Translations under genes and position numbers: made by a program
Notes under the pieces: generated by a model
Databases searched by the model: none
What the model saw: the letters and a program-made list of their open reading frames with translations, nothing else
Told to the model about the DNA's origin: nothing
NCBI GenBank assembly: GCA_003523945.1
Contig: DOFS01000423.1
Location: forward strand, 1 to 5,604
Direction: 5' to 3'
Origin: Nitrospiraceae bacterium
GTDB taxonomy: Bacteria; Nitrospirota; Nitrospiria; Nitrospirales; UBA8639
Length of the DNA: 5,604 bases
In this document: positions 1 to 4,739 of the stretch, piece after piece
Layout: each line of letters starts with the position of its first letter
How positions within the stretch are numbered: the first letter of the stretch is position 1

Positions 1-247
1 GGCAAAGCGGAGATTTGTGGTGGTGGCGACGGCATCCTTCTACCGCTGAAGCAGGCATAGGTTTCTCAGCCTCAACGATCATTGGGGGATACTTGGGTCG
101 AGCAGAGAAGAGTCTGGAAAAGTTCTCTATGCCGCACAACGACGGCGGAGAGCCAGTTCCCGGAGTAGCCCGGGGACTGGGGGTTGGAGCCGAGGGGCTT
201 AGGATCCACTATTCAGCCTCGCGCACCGTAGGGCTGAAGAACATTTC
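1..247. other. Gene-poor left end, upstream of the SLOG gene
   Basis: I see no convincing complete gene here. Two very short plus-strand frames are open from the left edge and close early: frame 2 reads AKRRFVVVATASFYR and stops at 47-49, and frame 1 stops at 58-60. Either could be the last codons of a gene lying to the left, but the stretch is too short to choose. A third frame stays open from the edge into the following gene, but its Trp- and Arg-rich product resembles no family I know. The only clear structure is the hairpin at 153-180. Confidence 0.4.
153..180. other. Strong 11-bp GC-rich hairpin
   Basis: The arm at 153-163 (CCAGTTCCCGG) pairs with 170-180 (CCGGGGACTGG) around a 6-base loop. 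Ten pairs are Watson-Crick and one is G-T. No T-run follows on the plus strand and no A-run precedes it, so it is not a classical intrinsic terminator. It lies about 70 bases before the SLOG gene. It could be a REP-like palindrome, a transcript-end structure of a gene to the left, or a leader structure of the gene to the right. Confidence 0.5.
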
Positions 248-757
248 ATGGGTATGGTTAATCGGATTGTCTCAGGTGGTCAGACGGGCGCTGATCGTGC
301 AGCCCTTGATTTTGCCCTGCAAGTGGGAATCGAATGCGGCGGTTGGGTTCCGAAAGGGCGGATGGCGGAGGACGGCGTCATTTCAGCAACGTACCCGAAC
401 CTATTAGAGACAGAATCTGACGATCCGAGGGCGCGGACTGAGCGTAATGTTCGGGACTCCGACTGTACGCTCCTGGTGACTCGAGGTGCGCCGTGCGGAG
501 GATCAGCTTTCACGATTCAAGTCGCCTACCGCCTTGGCAAGCCCGTTTTCCATATTGATCTTAGACGGGAATTATTGAATCCGGCCTCACGTCGCTTGCA
601 CCGGTGGTTACAAAATGTTCAACCGGCCATTTTGAATGTGGCCGGGCCTAGAAGCAGCGAAGATCCTGAAATCTATGGACTTACCAAAGCGCTGCTGGAA
701 GGTTCGTTCTTCGACCGGAACAGCAGGAACAATTTCCCTCCCGGCATCCAACTCTGA
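248..757 (+). CDS. Circularly permuted YpsA-type SLOG protein (putative molybdenum carrier family)
   Basis: The 169-residue product opens with the family signature SGGQTGADRAALD (residues 9-21), a Gly-rich nucleotide-type loop with conserved Asp16 and Arg17. GGWVPKGRMAEDG follows at 31-43, then RTERNVRDSDCTLL at 63-76, and GGSAFT (84-89) with KP (98-99). This order is typical of the cpYpsA branch of the SLOG superfamily, a Rossmann-like fold predicted to bind nucleotide-derived or related small ligands. Many databases call it a putative molybdenum cofactor carrier from structural resemblance; no catalytic activity is established to my knowledge. There is no signal peptide, so it should be cytosolic. 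ATG at 248 is used, but ATG at 254 is equally possible: neither has a good Shine-Dalgarno, and the best purine stretch (GAAGAA) lies at about 236-241. The C-terminal tail (about 155-169) is Asn/Arg-rich and probably disordered. The gene stands alone, with no adjacent molybdopterin gene to support the carrier name. Confidence 0.88.
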   Translation: MGMVNRIVSGGQTGADRAALDFALQVGIECGGWVPKGRMAEDGVISATYPNLLETESDDPRARTERNVRDSDCTLLVTRGAPCGGSAFTIQVAYRLGKPVFHIDLRRELLNPASRRLHRWLQNVQPAILNVAGPRSSEDPEIYGLTKALLEGSFFDRNSRNNFPPGIQL

Positions 758-876
758 ACCGTGGTGCTTGAGACCCTCGCCCAGGCCTCTGTGAATCTCG
801 CACATTAGGAAATTTGAATATCTTAATTTTCCCCGGAAGCGCACACTTGGATGAGGCCGGGGGCGGGTTGGGTGGA

Positions 877-1065
877 TCACCAATGAGCGTATACCTCTTT
901 CCCTTGGTGATTGATGACGATGAAGGCCCGAAAATCTTCCACATCCATCTTTAATAAAGCCTTCAGGGCAGGCTCTTCGGATTTGTGGACTTTTATTGTT
1001 GTACTGGTATATCGAGCGGGAGGATTAATCGCAAATTGTTCACGTTTAAGCCGATCTTCTGAACA
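877..1065 (-). pseudogene. Possible gene remnant, function unknown
   Basis: Between an upstream TAA (1066-1068) and a TGA (877-879) the minus strand stays open for 62 codons. The reading looks like real protein: a stretch ending in KSEEPALKALLKMDVEDF resembles an amphipathic helix, followed by the strand-like FIVINHQGKEVYAHW. There is no usable start at the head of the frame. The only ATG is internal at 948, giving 23 residues, and no Shine-Dalgarno is obvious. This fits the C-terminal end of a decayed gene whose upstream part is lost or frameshifted, but chance cannot be excluded. I do not recognise the family. A 24-codon plus-strand ORF (ATG at 883) overlaps it antisense and looks incidental. 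Confidence 0.22.
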
Positions 1066-1376
1066 TTAGGCGAATCGTCCTAACCATAACCGGAGGGAAA
1101 ACGCTCCACGACACCCGCGCCCGACTATCTGCTTTGGGCCCGTCATCCTGGTCCCCTGGACGTTTGATTGTGGTGCGGTGATGATCTCATTGCCTACTCT
1201 TATTTTTCCCGCCCGTTCCTTTTACGATATCTCCTTTCTTTCAGGACTTCTTCTTCATGTCCCTTGAATGGTATTGAGACAGTTTAGGAACACTTTTGTG
1301 TTTCATCCTGTGAGAATGCGACGCCCACACCAAGGGAGATCATCTGCTTTTAAAAAGTAAATAAGGGCTTTTCGCT

Positions 1377-1406
1377 TTGAAAAATATCAGAAAAACTTTC
1401 AATGAT
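1377..1406 (+). promoter_or_regulatory. Candidate sigma70-type promoter for the glycine-zipper gene
   Basis: TTGAAA at 1377-1382 matches the -35 consensus at 5 of 6 positions. After 18 bases comes AATGAT (1401-1406), a 4 of 6 match to the -10. It sits in an AT-rich stretch about 100 bases before the start codon at 1508. A competing pair is TTGTGG (1410-1415) with TATAGG (1433-1438) at 17-base spacing. Neither is strong. Confidence 0.22.
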
Positions 1407-1507
1407 CTCTTGTGGTATGGACTTTGTAGCGTTATAGGCTTATGCCGTTCTAGAGATTGTGGATAAGAATTCTAGACCTTCGCGACAAGGATAGAGGGGA
1501 GAAAGTT

Positions 1508-1942
1508 ATGAAAAGTCAGCGGACTTACATCACATGGTCTTTTGCACTTCTGAGTGTCGCCTTGACGATGTTGGTGGGATGCTCGAGTCAAAGGCCGGGA
1601 GTCTATCCGAATGCGCATCTTCAGGAGGTAGGTGAAGAACAGGCGGAGAAGGACATGGTGGCATGCGAACAACTCGCCGAAGACCACGTCTCTCAATCCA
1701 ATGCCGGAGAAGAGGTTGTTGGGAAAACAGCCGTTGGAGGTGCATTTGGGGCTGCCAGCGGTGCCGTTGTGGGAGCGATTACTGGTAGCCCAGGAATTGG
1801 CGCGGCGATCGGCGCTGCCGTTGGAGCCACACAGGGACTTTTACGGGGCCTGTGGGGAGCAGCCAGTTCCGAGCCCGACCCCGCATATCAAAATTTTGTG
1901 AACCGATGCTTAAAAGAGGCGGGGTACGAACCAACCGGATAA
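1508..1942 (+). CDS. Glycine-zipper outer-membrane lipoprotein
   Basis: The 144-residue product starts at ATG 1508, chosen over an in-frame ATG at 1457 because AGAGGGGAGA (about 1493-1502) is a good Shine-Dalgarno at proper spacing and the protein then begins directly with a signal peptide. Residues 1-24 form that peptide, ending in a lipobox LVGC with Cys25 as the lipidation site; Ser26 follows, so outer-membrane sorting is expected. A polar, acidic segment with Cys53 (26-71) leads to a glycine zipper at about 72-117, with Gly or Ala recurring every 3-4 residues (for example GGAFGAASG, GIGAAIGAAVG). Such zippers pack or insert into membranes, as in the SlyB/Rcp-type and OmpA-associated glycine-zipper proteins. 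The C-terminus carries the YQNFVNRCLKEAGY motif (127-140) with Cys134, which I know from many annotated glycine-zipper family proteins. Cys53 and Cys134 could form a disulfide. The gene stands alone and converges on the lipoprotein operon. The precise role is unknown. Confidence 0.85.
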   Translation: MKSQRTYITWSFALLSVALTMLVGCSSQRPGVYPNAHLQEVGEEQAEKDMVACEQLAEDHVSQSNAGEEVVGKTAVGGAFGAASGAVVGAITGSPGIGAAIGAAVGATQGLLRGLWGAASSEPDPAYQNFVNRCLKEAGYEPTG

Positions 1943-2102
1943 GCTTGAATAGCTGGAAGCCTTGCGATTTTGCTGAATACCTACCGCATGCAATCCTTCA
2001 GTGCCCAAAAGAGGAGGGGCCGGTTTTGAAAGGCTTTCTTTCATGAGAGATCCTTTCCAGGATTTTGAAGCATTCCCGTCCTAGATGACTTTCGAATTCA
2101 CA
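1943..2102. other. Convergent intergenic region with weak hairpins
   Basis: This gap lies between the 3' ends of the glycine-zipper gene and the minus-strand operon. It holds two small stem-loops: TGAAAG/CTTTCA at 2027-2032 and 2038-2043 (5-base loop), and GATCCT/AGGATT at 2049-2054 and 2059-2064 (4-base loop, one G-T pair). No gene is visible. Confidence 0.4.
2049..2066 (+). terminator. Weak candidate terminator of the glycine-zipper gene
   Basis: A 6-bp stem, GATCCT with AGGATT around the loop TTCC, merges into a short run of four T at 2063-2066. The stem is short and AT-containing, and the T-run is minimal. It is only a plausible Rho-independent terminator about 105 bases after the stop codon. 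Confidence 0.2.
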
Positions 2103-2324
2103 TTATTTTCCCATAGCGTGTTGGACGATGAACTGTCTTGACCGGGCGATGCCATTGAGGTCCTTTAACGCACCTGCGTCATACATCACCCGTTGCCCAT
2201 AAAACTTGAAACCGTCCTCTAAAAGATTCTTGAATAGGTGTGCCTCATCCAATTGTGCAACGGAAAGGGGGATAAGAAGGTCGTGCTTGGTTCCGGGGAA
2301 CCCCCGTTCGTGACCCTTGTGCAA
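2103..2324 (-). CDS. Possible small ORF or gene remnant at the operon end
   Basis: A 73-codon frame begins at TTG 2324, eight bases after the stop of the last lipoprotein gene, and ends at TAA 2103. Its reading is protein-like, with helix-type LDEAHLFKNLLEDGFKFYG in the middle, and its codon choice (TTC, AAG, GAC, GGC, ATC, GCC, CGG) resembles the neighbouring genes. Against it, there is no Shine-Dalgarno before the TTG, the only ATG is far inside near codon 47, and there is no signal peptide, unlike every other gene in the operon. The same frame also stays open upstream into the preceding gene. It may therefore be the C-terminal remnant of a gene fused or shifted into the operon end. I do not recognise the family. 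Confidence 0.35.
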   Translation of the reverse strand: MHKGHERGFPGTKHDLLIPLSVAQLDEAHLFKNLLEDGFKFYGQRVMYDAGALKDLNGIARSRQFIVQHAMGK

Positions 2325-2332
2325 ACGGTGGG

Positions 2333-2950
2333 TTAGGGGGTAAGTGGTTGGACCGCTTGGTTTTCCTGTGCCAACCTGGTCTCTATAAACAGGGCTTGTT
2401 CCAGTGCCCGAAAAAATTTCTGGTAGGGTGCCGGATCTTCGACGGCCCGCAGGTAAAACTGGGCACTTGCGCGCACGACCAATTGTTTTTCGTTTCGCGG
2501 TCGTACCGTGACGGTGAGCCGAACCAAATCATTGCGATGCCAGAATGGTCCCCATGAGAGATAGGTTTTACTGAAAATGAGAAGGCTTTGGGCGTCGTAG
2601 AGGTGGTATAGAGGGTCATAGCCATATTCGGGTCGCTCAAGAGGCGCGAAGAATTTGCCGGACACAATGCCGAGTTCTTCATCCAGGACATCCAATTGAA
2701 AATTCAGATCCTGCATCGTGGACACGATGGCTTTGAGTATGGTTCCACGATCGGTCATGTCGAATATCCGGCTTTGGGCCGCTCGTAACTTCACCTGACT
2801 GGCTTCAGACATCCAGATCTGTTCCCTCGCATCCCACTGGTTCTCGTGTCGCGACTCATAGGGCGTGAGGCAGCCTTGAAGAAGCAGGCCTACAGCAAGA
2901 AGGCAACCGAGAGGCAGGGACCTCGCAAGTGGTTTCAGGTTTAAATGCAT
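2333..2950 (-). CDS. Uncharacterised lipoprotein, paralogue 3 of the tandem set
   Basis: The 205-residue product is the last of three tandem relatives. An upstream GTG at 2962 would add four residues, but GGAG abuts that GTG directly, while ATG 2950 lies 11 bases after it, so I use the ATG. Residues 1-26 are a signal peptide with a lipobox-like LQGC and Cys27 as the lipid site. After a polar linker comes the family core: KLRAAQSRIFDMTDR (54-68), MQDLNFQLD (79-87), ELGIVSGKFF (92-101), a strand LTVTVRP (145-151), and the C-terminal EDPAPYQKFFRALEQALFI (171-189). Residues about 104-141 form a Tyr/Trp-rich insert (YGYDPLYHLYDAQS, YLSWGPFWHRND) absent from the middle paralogue. I know similar unnamed lipoproteins from other Gram-negative bacteria but no characterised function. 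The gap to the preceding gene is about 18 bases, so co-transcription is very likely. Confidence 0.8.
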   Translation of the reverse strand: MHLNLKPLARSLPLGCLLAVGLLLQGCLTPYESRHENQWDAREQIWMSEASQVKLRAAQSRIFDMTDRGTILKAIVSTMQDLNFQLDVLDEELGIVSGKFFAPLERPEYGYDPLYHLYDAQSLLIFSKTYLSWGPFWHRNDLVRLTVTVRPRNEKQLVVRASAQFYLRAVEDPAPYQKFFRALEQALFIETRLAQENQAVQPLTP

Positions 2951-2968
2951 TGAGTTACCCACTCCGGA

Positions 2969-3412
2969 CTAGTCTTTTGAAATAAACAGAGAACGCTCCA
3001 AGGTGGCGAAAAAATTCTGGTAAACTTTTGGATCCTCAATCGGTTTGTTGTTGTAGATGGCATTCGCCCGGATCATCATGTGTCCTTCGGACTGCGGTCG
3101 CACGGTGACAGTCACCCCCATGACATCAGTATAATTGGGTTCCGCAAAACGGGCCGCGGTGACGAGTCCCATGGGTTCATTGGCGCGTTCGATGATGAAC
3201 CCAAGATCTTGTAGTGCGGCTACCACCCCACGCAGGGCTTGGGAACGATCCGTGACCTCGAATGTACGGGATTGATAGCTGCGCAGTTTCATTTGCGCTG
3301 CGGTTGGTGCTAATAAATCCGGCCCAGGCTCTGGAGGGGCGCAGGCCTGGAGTAACAATCCGCCGGTTAAAGTTAAGAAGAGTGTGATCCAGACGGCGCT
3401 CCCGTGTTTCAT
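2969..3412 (-). CDS. Uncharacterised lipoprotein, paralogue 2 (short form)
   Basis: The 147-residue product starts at ATG 3412 with GAGGAA just upstream, 10 bases after the preceding stop. Residues 1-23 form a signal peptide, lipobox LQAC, Cys24. The core matches its neighbours closely: KLRSYQSRTFEVTDR (42-56), LQDLGFIIE (67-75), MGLVTAARF (81-89), VTVTVRP (100-106), and IEDPKVYQNFFATLERSLFI (125-144). The segment between the first helix-strand unit and the VTVTVRP strand is only about ten residues, against more than forty in paralogue 3 and about thirty in paralogue 1. This makes it the minimal version of the fold. It ends almost directly after the last motif, so the C-terminal FF..LE...F helix is probably essential. 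Function is unknown. An envelope location follows from the signal peptide. Confidence 0.82.
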   Translation of the reverse strand: MKHGSAVWITLFLTLTGGLLLQACAPPEPGPDLLAPTAAQMKLRSYQSRTFEVTDRSQALRGVVAALQDLGFIIERANEPMGLVTAARFAEPNYTDVMGVTVTVRPQSEGHMMIRANAIYNNKPIEDPKVYQNFFATLERSLFISKD

Positions 3413-3422
3413 AATTCCTCGC

Positions 3423-4004
3423 TCAGATCGTGAACGCTTCCAAAAAGACAGCTTTGGATAGCTTGAAAAAAAATTCCTGGTAAATCAAGGGATCCCGGAT
3501 CATCTCCATTTTTTGTTCCCCCGGAGGAATATACTGTCGATCGGCTTGTCCGTCTCCTTGCCACACCACCCGGTAGAACATGATTCGCACCTCATGTTTT
3601 GTGCCATCCTGATTGATGGGACGGGCGATGAGGACGGCCGCGATTTTTTGGTGGAGATCCACCGGCATCCTGAAGTTGCCTAAGGAGAGAAGTCCCAAAA
3701 AAAACTGGCTGAAGTATTGCCCATATTCTCGGGCGCTTCGTTCTTTGGTTGCGCGCAGAAATCCCATTTGACGGACGCTTTCCTCGATCTGGAGCCCCAG
3801 ATCCTGCAAGACGGCAGCCGATGCGGACAGAAGTTCATTCTCATTCGACGTTTCAAAAACACGAATCTGCATCGCCCGGTTTTTCGGACTTTCCGGCGAC
3901 AATTGAAAGAGCTCTGTGGGTTGGGTCGGAGTTGAGCAACCGTTGGTAAGGGCCAGAAACGTAAGCAGTGTCCCATATACCACCCATCTCAACTGTTTTC
4001 GCAT
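3423..4004 (-). CDS. Uncharacterised lipoprotein, paralogue 1
   Basis: The open frame extends to 4223, but the first 73 codons overlap the BamE-like gene and look non-coding. ATG 4004, 10 bases after that gene's stop, begins directly with a signal peptide, though its Shine-Dalgarno is poor. The product has 193 residues; the lipobox ends NGC with Cys23. Core motifs are MQIRVFETSNENE (45-57), LQDLGLQIEES (66-76), MGFLRATKER (80-89), then a hydrophobic aromatic segment YFSQFFLGLLSLG (97-109), the strand AAVLIARP (122-129), VRIMFYRVVW (139-148), and IRDPLIYQEFFFKLSKAVFLEA (169-190). Spacing and motifs show homology to the two following genes. It is the closest of the three to a widespread unnamed proteobacterial lipoprotein type I recall, in which the last motif reads IYQEFFDKLSKSVFLE. 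Function is unknown. The hydrophobic mid-segment may contact the membrane or a partner. Confidence 0.82.
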   Translation of the reverse strand: MRKQLRWVVYGTLLTFLALTNGCSTPTQPTELFQLSPESPKNRAMQIRVFETSNENELLSASAAVLQDLGLQIEESVRQMGFLRATKERSAREYGQYFSQFFLGLLSLGNFRMPVDLHQKIAAVLIARPINQDGTKHEVRIMFYRVVWQGDGQADRQYIPPGEQKMEMIRDPLIYQEFFFKLSKAVFLEAFTI

Positions 4005-4014
4005 GGCGGGGCGC

Positions 4015-4407
4015 TCAGAACTGCGTCGAATTGTAGGCAAAGTCCCGCACCTTTTTCTCCTCGTCATACTTGATGATAATGGTGAGGGTTCGCTGGCGAG
4101 ATGAGCTGGAACGGTCTCGAGAGTTTGCGCCCAGAATGATGATGCTCCCGAACGAGGAGGATCTGGTGTCCACTCTGTCCGTGGAGACCTTATCGTATAT
4201 CCAAACTTCCCGTCGTTTGTCATCTGTCGTTACAATATTGGGAGATCCCAAAATTTCGGCCACTTGCGCACCACTCATGCCTGTTTTAATTTCCCCCTGC
4301 ACCTTACCCACCGTCAGGCGCTCTTCGGGAATTTCTGCCTTATTGCCTCCACAACCCGATACTCCCAATGCGAGGCACAACCCTATGATTATTGGCATGG
4401 TTTTCAT
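4015..4407 (-). CDS. BamE/SmpA-OmlA-like lipoprotein, first gene of the operon
   Basis: ATG 4407 is chosen because AAGGAG lies seven bases before it; an in-frame ATG at 4437 would put a charged stretch ahead of the signal peptide. The 130-residue product has a signal peptide with lipobox VSGC, Cys19. The signature at 36-57 contains IKTGMSGAQVAEILGSPN, the hallmark helix and turn of the SmpA/OmlA fold seen in BamE and in many small BamE-like lipoproteins. Trp69-Ile-Tyr continues the first strand, and TIIIKYDEEKKVRDF (109-123) is the second. Between them lies an unusual Ser/Arg-rich stretch with a hydrophobic core (78-106, including RSSSF, IIILG, RDRSSSSRQR), longer than the usual hairpin. True BamE binds BamD and the BAM complex; here the operon context suggests a dedicated envelope partner for the three following lipoproteins. 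It is probably not the housekeeping bamE. Confidence 0.82.
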   Translation of the reverse strand: MKTMPIIIGLCLALGVSGCGGNKAEIPEERLTVGKVQGEIKTGMSGAQVAEILGSPNIVTTDDKRREVWIYDKVSTDRVDTRSSSFGSIIILGANSRDRSSSSRQRTLTIIIKYDEEKKVRDFAYNSTQF

Positions 4408-4560
4408 GGCTTTACTCCTTTTCAATTTTTTAACCATATCTTTGAAAGAACATTTTTCCGAACAGGCCAGGCATGGATGGAAACATGTAAGAGTATGGCT
4501 GCTCCCTTTACCATCTTAAAAAAACTATGGTCCTCCTGATGAAGTCGGAACTTAGCTTAC

Positions 4561-4590
4561 CTTCCCTTCCCTTCCCTTCCCATCCCATCA
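4561..4590 (-). repeat. CTTCC pentanucleotide repeat forming a G-quadruplex motif on the minus strand
   Basis: Four perfect CTTCC units (4561-4580) are followed by CATCC and CATCA, and preceded by a related CTTAC (4556-4560). On the minus strand this gives five GGG tracts (complements of 4564-4566, 4569-4571, 4574-4576, 4579-4581 and 4584-4586), each separated by exactly two bases (AA or AT). That meets the usual G3-loop-G3 definition of an intramolecular quadruplex with one spare tract. It lies about 155-180 bases before the operon start, on the strand that would be RNA in an operon leader or in WD40 read-through. Slipped-strand change in unit number is plausible. Confidence 0.75.
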
Positions 4591-4621
4591 ATATGTTGTC
4601 TTCTATTTTTTCTCTGGTTCA

Positions 4622-4642
4622 TCTGGCTGAATCAGAGCCAGA
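4622..4642. other. Perfect 7-bp stem-loop with a competing pairing
   Basis: TCTGGCT (4622-4628) pairs exactly with AGCCAGA (4636-4642) around a 7-base loop. A second arm, CTCTGG (4612-4617), could instead pair with CCAGAG (4638-4643), so two mutually exclusive hairpins share the same 3' arm. No T-run follows on either strand, so it is not a classical terminator. It lies about 95 bases after the WD40 stop codon in the minus-strand direction. Confidence 0.45.
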
Positions 4643-4716
4643 GGACGTTGAGAAACCAAATCGGCATAAAAGTCCTTGCCTTTCTTAATTACAAAAGTCA
4701 AAAAATAGAATTCTGA

Positions 4717-4739
4717 AAAAGGAAAAACGGAGAACGTTT
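4717..4739 (-). terminator. Weak candidate terminator of the WD40 gene
   Basis: On the minus strand AAACG, which includes part of the stop codon, pairs with CGTTT around TTCTC, followed by a broken T-rich stretch (TTCCTTTTT). A 5-bp stem is short for a terminator, so this is tentative. Confidence 0.2.

Larger units (their letters stand above)
758..1507. other. Long intergenic stretch with no complete gene
   Basis: About 750 bases separate the SLOG gene from the next one. Both strands are broken by stops at short intervals. The only stretch with a protein-like reading is on the minus strand at 877-1065, listed separately. The right half (about 1330-1460) is AT-rich and probably holds the promoter and leader of the glycine-zipper lipoprotein gene. 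A small 5-bp inverted repeat, TTAGG/CCTAA, lies at 1066-1083. No RNA gene or T-run-backed terminator is recognisable. Confidence 0.5.
4408..4737. other. Intergenic region upstream of the lipoprotein operon
   Basis: This 330-base gap separates the 3' end of the WD40 gene from the 5' end of the minus-strand operon, so it must hold the operon promoter unless there is read-through. I could not pick a convincing -35/-10 pair. It contains the G-rich pentanucleotide repeat (4561-4590), a 7-bp hairpin (4622-4642), and on the minus strand an AGGAGG (about 4532-4537) that serves no obvious ORF. Confidence 0.45.

Noticed and set aside
15..407. Plus-strand open frame overlapping the start of the SLOG gene
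   Set aside because: It overlaps a confidently recognised gene in another frame, is rich in Trp and Arg, and resembles no known family.
608..944. Two minus-strand frames antisense to the end of the SLOG gene
   Set aside because: They mirror the codon structure of the real gene and continue into non-coding sequence. Neither has a credible start or domain. The plausible minus-strand remnant is in a different frame.
1632..1901. Plus-strand frame inside the glycine-zipper gene
   Set aside because: It is a shifted reading of the same bases. The signal peptide, lipobox and glycine zipper are all in the other frame.
3680..3976. Minus-strand frame inside lipoprotein paralogue 1
   Set aside because: It is an out-of-frame shadow of that gene; its Cys- and Arg-rich product is not protein-like.
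4005..4223. N-terminal extension of lipoprotein paralogue 1
   Set aside because: The 73 extra codons overlap the BamE-like gene and would bury the signal peptide inside the protein. ATG 4004 gives a proper lipoprotein start.
4422..4514. 30-codon minus-strand ORF ending just before the BamE-like gene, considered as a leader peptide
   Set aside because: The strong AGGAGG lies 17 bases before its ATG with a T-run between, too far for initiation, and the peptide has no regulatory codon run.
4070..4539. Plus-strand frames opposite the BamE-like gene
   Set aside because: They are antisense shadows of a recognised gene and its upstream region, with no domain or ribosome-binding site.
4561..4590. 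CRISPR-like array at the CTTCC repeat
   Set aside because: Units are 5 bases with no spacers, so this is a simple tandem repeat.
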